Notes: a model not told the origin generated them from the sequence alone. A stretch of 64,000 bases of DNA from Xylophilus rhododendri (GCF_009906855.1 NZ_CP047650.1:2542001-2606000); one strand, 5' to 3'; numbered from the stretch's first letter, positions 52,990-62,114 are shown. Program-made: numbers and translations.

Positions 52990-54759
52990 ATGTCCACCAT
53001 TCCCCGCGACCCAGCGCGCCCTTCCCTGCACGGGGCCCGCCGCGGCCTGGGCCGCTATCCGGTGCGCTACAGCGCCTTCGGACTGTGCCTGCTGGCCGTG
53101 CTGGTGCTGGCCTTCATCCACGACACGGCCAGCGCCTGGTGGTGGATCGCCACCGCGCTGGCGGTCGTGCTGTCGGTGGTGGGTTTCCGCGACCTGGCGC
53201 AGACGCGCCACGCCATCCTGCGCAACTACCCGGTTTTGGGGCACCTGCGTTTCTTCTTCGAATTCATCCGGCCGGAGATCCGCCAGTACTTCATCGAGAG
53301 CGACAACGAGACCCTGCCCTTCTCGCGCGCCCAGCGCTCCCTGGTCTACCAGCGCGCCAAGGGCGAGCCGGACAACCGGCCCTTCGGCACCCAGCTCGAC
53401 GCCGGCCTGCAGGGCTACGAGTGGATCAACCATTCGATGTCGCCCAGCAAGCTGGCCAGCCACGATTTCCGGGTGTGGATCGGCGGCCGGCCCGGTGCGC
53501 CCTCCAGTTCGGTCGAGCCCTGCACCCAGCCCTACGAGGCCAGCGTGTTCAACATCTCGGCGATGAGTTTCGGCTCGCTGTCGGCCAACGCCATCCTGGC
53601 GCTGAACAAGGGCGCGGCGCAGGGCGGCTTCGCGCACGACACCGGCGAGGGCTCGATCTCGCGCCACCACCGGGTGCATGGCGGCGACCTGATCTGGGAG
53701 GTGGCCTCGGGCTACTTCGGCTGCCGCAACGACGACGGCAGCTTCAACGAGGAGAAGTTCACCGCCAACGCCCGCGAGCCGCAGGTGAAGATGATCGAGA
53801 TCAAGCTCAGCCAGGGCGCCAAGCCGGGCCACGGCGGCATCCTGCCGGGCACCAAGGTGACGCCCGAGATCGCCGAGGCGCGCGGCGTGCCGGTGGGGGT
53901 GGACTGCATCTCGCCGTCCTCGCACAGCGCCTTCTCCACGCCGGTCGAGATGATGCATTTCATCGTGCGGCTGCGGCGCCTGTCGGGCGGCAAGCCGGTG
54001 GGCTTCAAGTTCTGCCTGGGCCATCCCTGGGAATGGTTCGCGCTGGTCAAGGCCATGCTGCAGACCGGCATCACGCCGGACTTCATCGTGGTCGACGGCG
54101 CCGAGGGCGGCACCGGCGCCGCGCCGGTCGAGTTCACCGACCACGTCGGCGCGCCGGTGCAGGAAGGCCTGCTGCTGGTGCACAACACCCTGGTCGGCGC
54201 CGGCCTGCGCAAGCGCATCAGCCTGGGCTGCGCCGGCAAGGTGATCAGCGCCTTCGACATCGCACGCTACATGGCACTCGGCGCCGACTGGTGCAACGCC
54301 GGCCGCGGCTTCATGCTGGCGCTGGGCTGCATCCAGGCGCAGACCTGCCACACCGGCAACTGCCCGACCGGCGTGACCACCCAGGACCCGCAGCGCCAGC
54401 AGGCCCTGGTGGTGCCGGACAAGGCCGAGCGCGTCACCCGCTTCCACCACCACACGCTGGAGGCGCTGAAGGAGCTGGTGCAGGCGGCCGGGCTGGAGCA
54501 TCCGCAGCAGATCACCGCCCACCACATCGTGCGGCGTGTCACCGATACGGAAGTGCGCCTCTTGTCCAACCTGCTGCTGCAGGTGGAGGCCGGCGCGCTG
54601 CTGGGGCCGCTGGACGAGCTGCCCACCGTGTTCCGCCTCTACTGGCCGCTGGCTTCGGCCGACAGCTTCCGTGCGCAGGAGGCCGTGCCGGGCCCGGCGC
54701 CGCAGCATGCCGGCGCGACCCTGCCGACGGCGGTGCTGGCGCCGCGCTCATCCCTCTAG
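52990..54759 (+). CDS. FMN-binding glutamate-synthase-family protein, membrane-anchored
   Basis: This 589-aa protein has two N-terminal membrane helices (about 32-51 and 53-70). A GltB-type FMN/TIM-barrel domain follows: FNISAMSFGSLSANAILALN, GEGSISRHHR, KPGHGGILPG, VVDGAEGGTGAAPVEF and the Cys-rich GCIQAQTCHTGNCPTGVTTQ that binds a 3Fe-4S cluster in glutamate synthase. It has no glutaminase domain, so it is not an ordinary GOGAT. Many proteobacteria carry such a membrane-anchored relative with unknown substrate. A single gene; start ATG 52990. Confidence 0.87.
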   Translation: MSTIPRDPARPSLHGARRGLGRYPVRYSAFGLCLLAVLVLAFIHDTASAWWWIATALAVVLSVVGFRDLAQTRHAILRNYPVLGHLRFFFEFIRPEIRQYFIESDNETLPFSRAQRSLVYQRAKGEPDNRPFGTQLDAGLQGYEWINHSMSPSKLASHDFRVWIGGRPGAPSSSVEPCTQPYEASVFNISAMSFGSLSANAILALNKGAAQGGFAHDTGEGSISRHHRVHGGDLIWEVASGYFGCRNDDGSFNEEKFTANAREPQVKMIEIKLSQGAKPGHGGILPGTKVTPEIAEARGVPVGVDCISPSSHSAFSTPVEMMHFIVRLRRLSGGKPVGFKFCLGHPWEWFALVKAMLQTGITPDFIVVDGAEGGTGAAPVEFTDHVGAPVQEGLLLVHNTLVGAGLRKRISLGCAGKVISAFDIARYMALGADWCNAGRGFMLALGCIQAQTCHTGNCPTGVTTQDPQRQQALVVPDKAERVTRFHHHTLEALKELVQAAGLEHPQQITAHHIVRRVTDTEVRLLSNLLLQVEAGALLGPLDELPTVFRLYWPLASADSFRAQEAVPGPAPQHAGATLPTAVLAPRSSL

Positions 54760-54779
54760 GAGCCTGGGCGGAGGCGGCT

Positions 54780-54803
54780 TTCGGGCCGCGTGACGAGGCT
54801 TCG
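54780..54803 (+). promoter_or_regulatory. PIP-box / hrpII-box-like element (TTCG-N16-TTCG)
   Basis: TTCG at 54780-54783 and TTCG at 54800-54803 are separated by exactly 16 bp, matching the HrpB/HrpX-dependent element of type III secretion genes in Ralstonia, Xanthomonas and Acidovorax. A weak -10-like AATGAT lies 32 bp downstream (54836-54841), near the expected place but not a perfect YANNNT. The effector-like ORF begins at 54868. The match is seen directly; its use is inference. Confidence 0.5.
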
Positions 54804-54867
54804 GCGCGTGGGCCGGGCCGGGTCCGGGGCCTGGAAATGATGGGCGTTTTTTTCACTCGCTCCCACC

Positions 54868-56304
54868 ATGTCCTGGCTCTCCACCGCCGCGCAGCTCCTG
54901 ACGCAATTCCTTTACGTGCAATCGGCCCTGGCCGGGCTCACCGGGCGCCACATGCCGCCCGCCGCCGGCCCCGGCGCGCTGGCGCTGCCCGGTGGCACGA
55001 ACCTGTCCGCCGGAGCGCATTTGCAGGGACTGCCCTTCGGCCCGCCGCACGCCCTGGAGACGACACCCGCCATCTTCGCCCCGCCGCGCGCCCGGCGGCT
55101 GCGCGGCAACCGCCGGCATCGCACCGCCGCGCCGGCCACCACCACCACCACCACCACCACCACCACCACCGCAACCGCAACCGCAACCGCAACCGCCGCG
55201 CCGCGTCGTGCCAGGCCCACCCTGTCGCCGCTGTGCACCACGGTCGAGGAAGGCGCCCGGGCCTACTACGCGCTGCACGACGCCCAGCGGCGCCAGCCCG
55301 GTGCGGCGGCCGAGGCCGATCGCGCCTACTTTCCGCTGCACTTCCACCTGATCCACGCGGCCTGCTCGCACGACCGCGCGCAGCTGGAGGCGCGGGACAG
55401 GAGCGGCCCGCCGCAGGAAGATCCGGTGCAGGCCTTCCACGCCCGCATCGCCAGCTTCGATGCCCGGGTCGAGGCCATCGACACCTTCTTCGCCCGGCTG
55501 GCCGAGGTCCGCACGCAGCTGTCCGACTTCATCGACCGCCAGGCACCGCGGCAGCTGCAGCCCGCCCTGCGCCAGCAGGCCCAGGAAGCGGTGGACCGCC
55601 AGGTCGAGCGCGCCGGCTGCGGCCTGAGCTACGGCGCCATGCCGCCCGACACCTTTCACCCCGATCTGGCCGAGCTGCAGGAGCCGCTGCGCCAGCGCAT
55701 CGAGACGCAGAGCCGCGAGGGCCTGGCGCGCACCGAGGCCTTCTACGCCGCCGGCCCCGACATCCTGGGCACCCGCGAGAACGGCCTGGCCCCGGTGATG
55801 GCCCACATGCAGGATTTCGCGCGCAACGGCGTGCTGAGTTTTCGCGGCGGCAAGGCGCTCGACGATCTGCTCGAACACGCGCCGCGCGCGCATCGCCCCG
55901 CCAACGCCACTTCGCGCGGCGGCTGGCTTTATCTGCCGCAGGCGATGGCCGATGCCGGCACCTCCGGCCGCACGGCGGTCACCCGCCTGCGCCACGAGAT
56001 GCACGACCCGGCGGCGCGGACGCAGCACACGCGCTACCGCGATGTCGAGCTGCGCGGCGATGCCTACCGCCTGGACCACGGCGACTGGCGGCCCAATCCC
56101 TTTCCCACCGACGCCGCGCGCGAGGCCGCCAAGCACCGGGCGGTGCAGGCCCTGATGGACCGCGTCGCCCGGCGCGCCTTCGACCTGATGTACCGCGACC
56201 AGCACTACGACCGCCAGGGCCTGCGCCAGGAGGGCTGGTTCTGGCAGCTGCTGGCGCGCTTCGGCCCCTTCAGCCAGGCCGGCAGCGACGACGAGCAGGG
56301 CTGA
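54868..56304 (+). CDS. Unrecognised protein with poly-Thr tract, candidate type III effector
   Basis: This 478-aa protein matches no family I know. The N-terminal about 110 residues are low complexity and probably disordered, with a run of 11 Thr then alternating Ala-Thr (about residues 91-110). The rest (about 120-478) is mainly helical, with segments such as YFPLHFHLIHAACSHDRAQL, HARIASFDARVEAIDTFFARL and RGGWLYLPQAMADAGTSGRT. There is no membrane helix beyond a weak one at the start and no clear Sec signal. A PIP-box-like element precedes it. Start ATG 54868 is 108 bp after the GltB-like gene. Disordered N-terminus plus PIP box fits a type III effector; a hypothetical cytoplasmic protein is the alternative. 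Confidence 0.5.
   Translation: MSWLSTAAQLLTQFLYVQSALAGLTGRHMPPAAGPGALALPGGTNLSAGAHLQGLPFGPPHALETTPAIFAPPRARRLRGNRRHRTAAPATTTTTTTTTTTATATATATAAPRRARPTLSPLCTTVEEGARAYYALHDAQRRQPGAAAEADRAYFPLHFHLIHAACSHDRAQLEARDRSGPPQEDPVQAFHARIASFDARVEAIDTFFARLAEVRTQLSDFIDRQAPRQLQPALRQQAQEAVDRQVERAGCGLSYGAMPPDTFHPDLAELQEPLRQRIETQSREGLARTEAFYAAGPDILGTRENGLAPVMAHMQDFARNGVLSFRGGKALDDLLEHAPRAHRPANATSRGGWLYLPQAMADAGTSGRTAVTRLRHEMHDPAARTQHTRYRDVELRGDAYRLDHGDWRPNPFPTDAAREAAKHRAVQALMDRVARRAFDLMYRDQHYDRQGLRQEGWFWQLLARFGPFSQAGSDDEQG
55138..55194 (+). repeat. In-frame microsatellite: (ACC)11 then (GCAACC)4
   Basis: Eleven perfect ACC units (55138-55170) are followed by four GCAACC units (55171-55194), encoding poly-Thr then Ala-Thr repeats. 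Both unit lengths are multiples of three, so slippage would change tract length without a frameshift. Confidence 0.9.
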
Positions 56305-56342
56305 TGCTCCCCGGACCGCCCCGGCATGGTTAGCATTGCCAG

Positions 56343-57185
56343 GTGAACCTGCCATCCGACTCCGATTACGAAACCGGCGACCTCGACGAGGCCGGCGCGC
56401 AAGAGGCCGCCGACTTCCTGCGCCAATGCCTGGCCACGCAGACCGAGCCGGTGCAGCGCTACCTGTGGCGCGACGGGCAGGTCTGGGTCAAGCGCAGCGT
56501 GGCGGCGCGGCCGCGCTGGCACTACTGGCTGCTGGGCCTGTTCGCCAGCGCCGTGCGCCTGCCCGCGCTGGCGCCGGTGCCCAATCCCGGCGGTGAGCAG
56601 GCGGTGCGCACCGAGGCGCGAAGGCTGCGCGAACTGGCCGCCCGCGGCCTGCGGGTGCCGCCGGTGCTGGCCGAGCTGCCCCAGGGCTTTCTGATGGAGC
56701 ACCTGGGCCGCCCCGGCCAGCCCACCCCCTCGCTGGCCGAGGAGATGAACGAGAACACCGGCGACGATCCGCAGAAGGTGCTGGCCCTGTTCTGCCAGGG
56801 CCTGCAGGCCACCTCGCGGGTGCATGCCGTCGGCACCTGCCTGAGCCAGGGCTTCTCGCGCAATCTGGTGCGCTGCCCGGACGGCGTCATCGGTTATGTG
56901 GATTTCGAGGACGACCCGCAGGCCAGCCTGCCGCTGCTGCAATGCCAGCTGCGCGACGTACTCTGCTATGTGCACTCCAGCGCCGTCTACCTGCTCGAAG
57001 CCGGCCAGCTCGAAGCCGCCCGCGAACCTTGGCGCGCCTGGCTCTCGGCCCGCCCCGCGGCCCTGCAGGCCCAGGTCGCCGACAGCGCACGGCGCATGCG
57101 CTGGCTGCGCCGGCTGCCCAGCGACCGGCGCTGGGGGCGCGACCTGCAGCGGGCGCGCGCTGCGTGGGCTTTGCTGGAAGCCTAG
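56343..57185 (+). CDS. Kinase-like (LPS-kinase/RIO-type fold) protein
   Basis: This 280-aa protein starts at a GTG. A lysine strand (VWVKRSVAARP), the segment GGEQAVRTEARRLRELAARGLRVPPVL (helix with Glu), a hinge GFLMEHLG, a catalytic-loop-like SRVHAVGTCLSQGFSRNLV and the metal-binding-like GYVDFEDDP form the order of small protein-kinase-like enzymes (KdkA/Bud32 relatives). The substrate is unknown. It follows the effector candidate by 38 bp on the same strand and could be cotranscribed; it is convergent with the GntR gene (4-bp overlap). Confidence 0.65.
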   Translation: MNLPSDSDYETGDLDEAGAQEAADFLRQCLATQTEPVQRYLWRDGQVWVKRSVAARPRWHYWLLGLFASAVRLPALAPVPNPGGEQAVRTEARRLRELAARGLRVPPVLAELPQGFLMEHLGRPGQPTPSLAEEMNENTGDDPQKVLALFCQGLQATSRVHAVGTCLSQGFSRNLVRCPDGVIGYVDFEDDPQASLPLLQCQLRDVLCYVHSSAVYLLEAGQLEAAREPWRAWLSARPAALQAQVADSARRMRWLRRLPSDRRWGRDLQRARAAWALLEA

Positions 57186-57889
57186 GCGCGAGCCGCCTTT
57201 CGCGGCTGGCCCGCTGCCACGGCACGCAGCTCCGCATCCAGGAACTCCCGCGCCACGTTCCACCCGCTGCGGTGATGCTGCCGCAGGATCTCGCGCAGCA
57301 GCGGGCCGGCGCGCTGGCGTACCGCATCGAGGATGGCTTCGTGCTCCTGCACCGCGCGGCGCCAGCGTTCGGTCTTGCGGTTGCCAGCGTAGCGGTAGCG
57401 GCGGATGCGGGCCGACTCGGCCGCGTAGATGCGCGACAGCACCGGGTTGCCGGCGGCGTCCACGATGGCCTGGTGGATGGCCTGGTTGCAGCGGAAGTAC
57501 TCCATCAGCTCTCCAGCCAGATAGGCCTGCTCCATGTGCCGGTGCAGCTCCTCGATGTGGGCCACCTGCGCATCGCCGATCTGCTGGCAGGCGGGTTCGG
57601 CCGCCAGGGATTCCAGGCCGATCAGCACCTCGATGGCGGCGGCCACCTCCTCCACCGTCATGGCGGTGACGACCGCGCCGCGGTTGGGCTCGATGGTGAC
57701 CAGGCCCTCGGCCTCCAGGATCTTGAAGGCCTCGCGCAACGGCGTGCGCGAAACGCCTTCCAGCTGCTCGGCGATCAGCCGCTCGGTGATGCGCTGACCG
57801 GGCGCGAGGCTGCCCGAGACGATCAGCTCGCGCAGCCGCCGCGCGGCGAGCAGGCTGCGCTGGCCGCGTTCCTCGGTGGCGGTGTTCAT
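57182..57889 (-). CDS. GntR/FadR-family regulator of the acid-sugar operon
   Basis: This 235-aa regulator has an N-terminal winged helix (about 12-75; RLIAEQLEGVSRTPLREAFKILEAEGLV) and a helical FCD ligand-binding domain (about 90-225). It diverges from the catabolic operon starting at 58063, which it most likely represses until a sugar acid binds. Start choices are ATG 57889, ATG 57907 and TTG 57916; I prefer 57889 because the two upstream ones fall inside or next to a palindromic operator (57906-57917). Confidence 0.87.
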   Translation of the reverse strand: MNTATEERGQRSLLAARRLRELIVSGSLAPGQRITERLIAEQLEGVSRTPLREAFKILEAEGLVTIEPNRGAVVTAMTVEEVAAAIEVLIGLESLAAEPACQQIGDAQVAHIEELHRHMEQAYLAGELMEYFRCNQAIHQAIVDAAGNPVLSRIYAAESARIRRYRYAGNRKTERWRRAVQEHEAILDAVRQRAGPLLREILRQHHRSGWNVAREFLDAELRAVAAGQPRKAARA

Positions 57890-57905
57890 GGGGTCAGGAG
57901 TCTGC

Positions 57906-57917
57906 ATTGAATGCAAT
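57906..57917. promoter_or_regulatory. GntR operator candidate (ATTGAATGCAAT)
   Basis: This near-palindrome lies in front of the gntR gene, 63 bp centre to centre (six helical turns) from the perfect palindrome at 57969-57980. Paired sites suit a dimeric FCD-type regulator that could loop or cooperate. Confidence 0.55.
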
Positions 57918-57968
57918 CACGGGGTCCATATTGTGTTTCTAGGTGATAACCCTGGCTTTCAGCGATTG

Positions 57969-57980
57969 ATTGCATGCAAT
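57969..57980. promoter_or_regulatory. GntR operator candidate (ATTGCATGCAAT, perfect palindrome)
   Basis: A perfect 12-bp palindrome sits in the 173-bp divergent region, 83 bp before the first catabolic gene. A third similar site (ATTGCATGCAGT, 58402-58413) lies inside that gene. The site type fits FadR/GntR-subfamily operators. Confidence 0.6.
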
Positions 57981-58062
57981 CATCGGGGGTTTGGTCATCC
58001 ACAGGCGCCAGCGTGCCTTGCGCACGCCCCTTGGGCAGCGCGCCGCATCCTGAATCATCGCC

Positions 58063-59430
58063 ATGAATTTTGAATTGTTGTTCGCCGCCCAGTCCGGCAA
58101 AACCGTGCGTTATGCCCTGACCGGCGCCAAGGGCGGCTTCTCCCGCACCCTGCTGGCCCAGACGCGCCGCATGCCCAATCTGCTGCCCACCGTGCTGTGC
58201 GACCTGGACCTGCCCGGCCTGCGCGCCCTTTGCCTGGAGCTGGGTTATGCCGAATCCGCCCTGCTGGAATGCGCCGACGCCGCCGCCGTGGCCGCCGCGC
58301 CGGCCGATGCGATCGTGCTGGTGGCCGACGTGGCGCTGATCGCGCACGAGCGCTACGACATCCTGGTTGAGGCCACCGGCAACCCGGTCATCGGTTACCG
58401 GATTGCATGCAGTGCCATCGACGCCGGCCGCCATGTGGCCATGGTGAGCAAGGAAGTCGATTCGGTCGCCGGCATCGCCATGTCGCGCCGCGCCGCGGCC
58501 AAGGGCGTGGTCTACACCACCGCCGACGGTGACCAGCCGGCCAACCTGATCGGCTGGGTGAGCTGGGCGCGCACCCTGAACCTGGAGATCGTGGCCGCCG
58601 GCAAGTCCAGCGAATACGACCTGGTGTTCGACCCCGCCACCGGCGACATCACCCAGCTCGACACCACCTTCGCCTGCCCCGCCATGGGCGCGCTGATGAC
58701 GCTGGGCGCCGACGTGCCCGCCACCGTGGCGGCGCGCCGCGCGGCGCTGGCCGGCCGCAAGACCTCGGCCACCGCCGACTACTGTGAGATGTCGGTGGTC
58801 GCCACCAACACCGGCCTGGTGCCGGACGTGGAACTGCTGCACTACCCCATCGCCCGCACCGCCGAGCTGGCCGACATCTACGCCCTGAAGGAAGACGGCG
58901 GCCTGCTGGGCCGCAGCGGCGCCATCGAGGTGTTCAACGTGCTGCGCACGCCCGACGAAGCCAGCTTCGCCGGCGGCGTGTTCGTGGTGGTGAAGACCTT
59001 CGATTCCGTGACCTGGGAGCTGCTGCGCCAGAAGGGCCATGTGGTCAGCCGCGACGGCAAGTACGCCTGCATGTACCTGCCCTACCACTTCATGGGCATC
59101 GAGACGCCGATCAGCCTGCTCAACGCGGTGCTGCAGGGCCGCGCCTCGGGCAGCGACAAGCCGACGCAATGCGCCATCCTGGCCGGCCGCGCCACCGCCG
59201 ACATTCCCGCCGGCACCGTGCTGAAGATGGGCGGCCACCACCATGACGTGACCGGCGTGCAGGCCGTGCTGCTGCCGCGCACCACGGCGCCGGCCGACGT
59301 CGCGCCGCTCTACCTGGCCGCGCACGCCACCACCGCTCGCGACATCCGCGCCGGCGAACTGCTGGTGCTGGGCGATCTCGCCAACGCCGAACCCGAGCTG
59401 CTGGCCGCCTGGCAGGCCGGCCTGCAATAA
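58063..59430 (+). CDS. DRL/SAF-family NAD(P)-dependent oxidoreductase
   Basis: This 455-aa protein has an N-terminal homoserine-dehydrogenase-like Rossmann domain (about 12-150, RYALTGAKGGFSRTLLAQ), a catalytic middle region (VSKEVDS, about 135-350) and a C-terminal SAF domain (about 365-450). It belongs to the DXR-like (DRL) protein group first described in Brucella as an alternative enzyme of the MEP pathway. Context argues otherwise: it is the first gene of an operon with GntP permease, OtnK and OtnC, so it probably oxidises (or oxido-isomerises) a four- or five-carbon sugar acid to the 3-oxo acid that OtnK phosphorylates. ATG 58063. Confidence 0.75.
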   Translation: MNFELLFAAQSGKTVRYALTGAKGGFSRTLLAQTRRMPNLLPTVLCDLDLPGLRALCLELGYAESALLECADAAAVAAAPADAIVLVADVALIAHERYDILVEATGNPVIGYRIACSAIDAGRHVAMVSKEVDSVAGIAMSRRAAAKGVVYTTADGDQPANLIGWVSWARTLNLEIVAAGKSSEYDLVFDPATGDITQLDTTFACPAMGALMTLGADVPATVAARRAALAGRKTSATADYCEMSVVATNTGLVPDVELLHYPIARTAELADIYALKEDGGLLGRSGAIEVFNVLRTPDEASFAGGVFVVVKTFDSVTWELLRQKGHVVSRDGKYACMYLPYHFMGIETPISLLNAVLQGRASGSDKPTQCAILAGRATADIPAGTVLKMGGHHHDVTGVQAVLLPRTTAPADVAPLYLAAHATTARDIRAGELLVLGDLANAEPELLAAWQAGLQ

Positions 59431-59457
59431 ACCGCCGCAGATACGGAGACAACAACA

Positions 59458-60810
59458 ATGCACAGCGACCTGACGACCCTGCTGATGGCGGTCGGTTCCA
59501 TCGTGGTGCTGATCGTGCTGATCAGCAAATTCAAGCTCAACCCCTTCCTGGCGTTGACGCTGGCGGCCATCGGCCTGGGCCTGGCCAGCGGCGCCACGCC
59601 CAACGCGGTGGTGGACGCCTTCGCCAAGGGCGTGGGCGGCGGCCTGAACAAGACCGGCCCGGTGATCGGCCTGGGCACGCTGCTGGGCGGCATCCTGCTG
59701 GGCTCCGGCGGCGCGGACCGCATCGCCAACGCCTTCCTGGGCGGCCGGCCGGTGCAGTACGTGCCCTGGGCGATTTGCGCGGCGGCGCTGCTGATCGGCA
59801 TGCCGCATCTGTTCGACGTGAGTTTCATCATGCTGGCGCCGCTGGTCTACACCGTGGCCAAGCGCACCGGCAGCCACCTGCTCTACGTCGGCCTGCCGCT
59901 GGCCGCCGGCCTGTATGTGTCGCACGGCCTGCTGCCGCCCCATCCGGCGCCCACGCTGGCGGTGTCGGCCTATGGCGCCAACACGGGCCTGACCATCCTG
60001 TACGGCCTGTTCATCGCGATCCCGACCGCCGTCATCTGCGGCCCGCTCTTCACCAAGTTCGCCGCCCGCTGGTTCGGCCCGGCGCCCGACCTCAATGCCG
60101 GCCCGGTCGGCGCCCGCGAGACCAGCGCCGAAGAGCTGGCCCGGGTGTCGCTGCCCGCCTCCATCGTGGCGGTGCTGCTGCCGCCGGCGCTGATGCTCAT
60201 CGGCACCCTGGGCCTGGCCAACACGGCCAAGGGCACGGGCGCCTGGAACTTCTTCAGCGCGCTGAACAACCCCATCCTGTCGCTGCTGGCGGCCGTCATC
60301 TTCGCCTTCTTCGCGCTCGGCCTGCGTTCGGGCTACAGCCTGGAGCAGGTCGGCAAGATGGCCAGCAAGGGCCTGGCGCCGCTGGGCGCCATCCTGCTGA
60401 TCCTGGGTGCGGGCGGCGGCTTCAAGGAGATGCTGACGCTGATCAAGGTCGATGCGCTGATCACCCACCATGCCTCGGGCTGGCCGGTGAACCCGCTGAT
60501 CCTGGCCTGGGCGATCGCGGCGCTGCTGCGCATCTGCATCGGCTCGGCCACCGTCGCCACGGTGGCGGCCACCGGCATCGTCGCGCCGCTGGCGCTGGCG
60601 CATCCGGGCCTGTCGCCGGAACTGCTGGTGCTGGCCACGGCCTCGGGCGCGGTGATGCTCTCGCATGTGAACGATTCGGGCTTCTGGCTGTTCAAGGAAT
60701 ACTTCCAGCTTTCGGTCGCGCAGACCTTCCGCACCTGGACACTGATGCTGTCGCTGCAGTCCTTCATCGGCCTGGCGGGTGTGCTGCTGATCGAGGCTTT
60801 CATCGCTTAG
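59458..60810 (+). CDS. GntP-family sugar-acid:H+ symporter
   Basis: This 450-aa integral membrane protein has about 12 hydrophobic segments and the GntP family segments VLIVLISKFKLNPFLALTLAA, GLGTLLGGILLGSGGADRIA and LPPHPAPTLAVSAYG. It should import gluconate-like or tetronate acids with protons. It lies 27 bp after the DRL gene and 17 bp before otnK, and is thus the dedicated uptake system of the operon. Confidence 0.9.
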   Translation: MHSDLTTLLMAVGSIVVLIVLISKFKLNPFLALTLAAIGLGLASGATPNAVVDAFAKGVGGGLNKTGPVIGLGTLLGGILLGSGGADRIANAFLGGRPVQYVPWAICAAALLIGMPHLFDVSFIMLAPLVYTVAKRTGSHLLYVGLPLAAGLYVSHGLLPPHPAPTLAVSAYGANTGLTILYGLFIAIPTAVICGPLFTKFAARWFGPAPDLNAGPVGARETSAEELARVSLPASIVAVLLPPALMLIGTLGLANTAKGTGAWNFFSALNNPILSLLAAVIFAFFALGLRSGYSLEQVGKMASKGLAPLGAILLILGAGGGFKEMLTLIKVDALITHHASGWPVNPLILAWAIAALLRICIGSATVATVAATGIVAPLALAHPGLSPELLVLATASGAVMLSHVNDSGFWLFKEYFQLSVAQTFRTWTLMLSLQSFIGLAGVLLIEAFIA

Positions 60811-60827
60811 AGAAAAAGGAAACGCAA

Positions 60828-62114
60828 ATGGCTGAATCCAGGCCCGTGCTCGGCTGCATCGCCGACGACTTCACCGGCGCCACCGACCTGGCCAACAACC
60901 TGGTGCGCGGCGGCATGCGCACCGTGCAGACCATCGGGGTGCCGGCCGACGCGGCAGCGCGTGTGGATGCGGACGCCATCGTGGTGGCGCTGAAGTCGCG
61001 CACCACGGCGCCGGCCGAGGCGGTCGCCGAATCGCTGGCCGCGCTGCAGTGGCTGCGTGCGCAGGGCGTGGAGCAGGTCTACTTCAAGTACTGCTCCACC
61101 TTCGACTCCACCGCCGAGGGCAATATCGGCCCGGTGACCGACGCGCTGATGGAGGCGCTGGGCACCGGCTTCACCATCGCCACGCCGGCCTTCCCGGACA
61201 ACGGGCGCACCGTCTTCAAGGGCCATCTCTTCGTCGGCGACCAGCTGCTGAGCGACAGCGGCATGCGTCACCATCCGCTGACCCCCATGACCGACGCCAA
61301 CCTGGTGCGGGTGCTGCAGCCGCAGACGCGCCACCCGGTCGGGCTGGTGGCTTACGACGTGGTGGCGCGCGGCGAGGCCGCCGTGCGCGAGCGCTTCGCC
61401 GCGCTGCAGGCCGAGGGCGTGAAGATCGCCGTGGTCGATGCCGTCTCCAACCACGACCTGATGACCATAGGCGCGGCCGTCAAGGGCATGCCCCTGGTGA
61501 CCGCCGGCTCGGGCGTGGCCATCGGCCTGCCGCAGAACTGGCCGGGCTTCGAGGGTGCACAGGGCAGCGCCGACCGCCTGCCGCCCGCCAGCGGCCAGCG
61601 CGCCATCGTCTCGGGCAGCTGCTCGCTGGCGACCAATGCGCAGGTGGCGGAATTCCAGAAGGCCGGCGGCGCCAGTTTCGCCATCGACCCGCTGGCGCTG
61701 GCCGAAGGCACCGACCTGGTCGGCCAGGCCCTGGCCTGGGCCGGGCGGCAGCTGCAGGAGGGGCCGGTGCTGGTCTATGCCACCGCGGAGCCCGCCGCCG
61801 TCAAGCAGGTGCAGGCGCAGCTGGGCGTGGCGCGCGCCGGCGCCATCGTGGAAGAGGCGCTCTCGCACATCGCCCTGGGCCTGGTGGAGCGCGGCGTGCG
61901 CCAGCTGGTCGTGGCCGGCGGCGAGACCTCGGGCGCGGTGGTGCAGGAGCTCGGTGTGCAGCAGATGGCCATCGGCCCGCAGATCGACCCCGGCGTGCCC
62001 TGGACCGCGGTGCAGTCGCCGGCCTGCCCGGGCGAGACGCTGCATGTGACGCTCAAGTCGGGTAACTTCGGCACTCCCGACTTCTTCACCAAGGCATTCG
62101 AGCGACTGGCATGA
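60828..62114 (+). CDS. otnK: 3-oxo-tetronate 4-kinase (DUF1537 family)
   Basis: This 428-aa kinase has the N-terminal substrate-binding DUF1537 domain (LGCIADDFTGATDLANNLV, KYCSTFDSTAEGNIGP) and the C-terminal nucleotide-binding domain (VVAGGETSGAVV near residue 365). It phosphorylates 3-oxo-tetronates to the 4-phosphate for OtnC. The SD (AAAAGGA) is strong and the ATG at 60828 fits. It overlaps otnC (ATGA). Confidence 0.92.
   Translation: MAESRPVLGCIADDFTGATDLANNLVRGGMRTVQTIGVPADAAARVDADAIVVALKSRTTAPAEAVAESLAALQWLRAQGVEQVYFKYCSTFDSTAEGNIGPVTDALMEALGTGFTIATPAFPDNGRTVFKGHLFVGDQLLSDSGMRHHPLTPMTDANLVRVLQPQTRHPVGLVAYDVVARGEAAVRERFAALQAEGVKIAVVDAVSNHDLMTIGAAVKGMPLVTAGSGVAIGLPQNWPGFEGAQGSADRLPPASGQRAIVSGSCSLATNAQVAEFQKAGGASFAIDPLALAEGTDLVGQALAWAGRQLQEGPVLVYATAEPAAVKQVQAQLGVARAGAIVEEALSHIALGLVERGVRQLVVAGGETSGAVVQELGVQQMAIGPQIDPGVPWTAVQSPACPGETLHVTLKSGNFGTPDFFTKAFERLA

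Noticed and set aside
58063..59430. DRL enzyme as an isoprenoid (MEP pathway) enzyme
   Set aside because: Operon partners are a sugar-acid permease, kinase and decarboxylase under a GntR regulator. Nothing connects it to isoprenoid synthesis.
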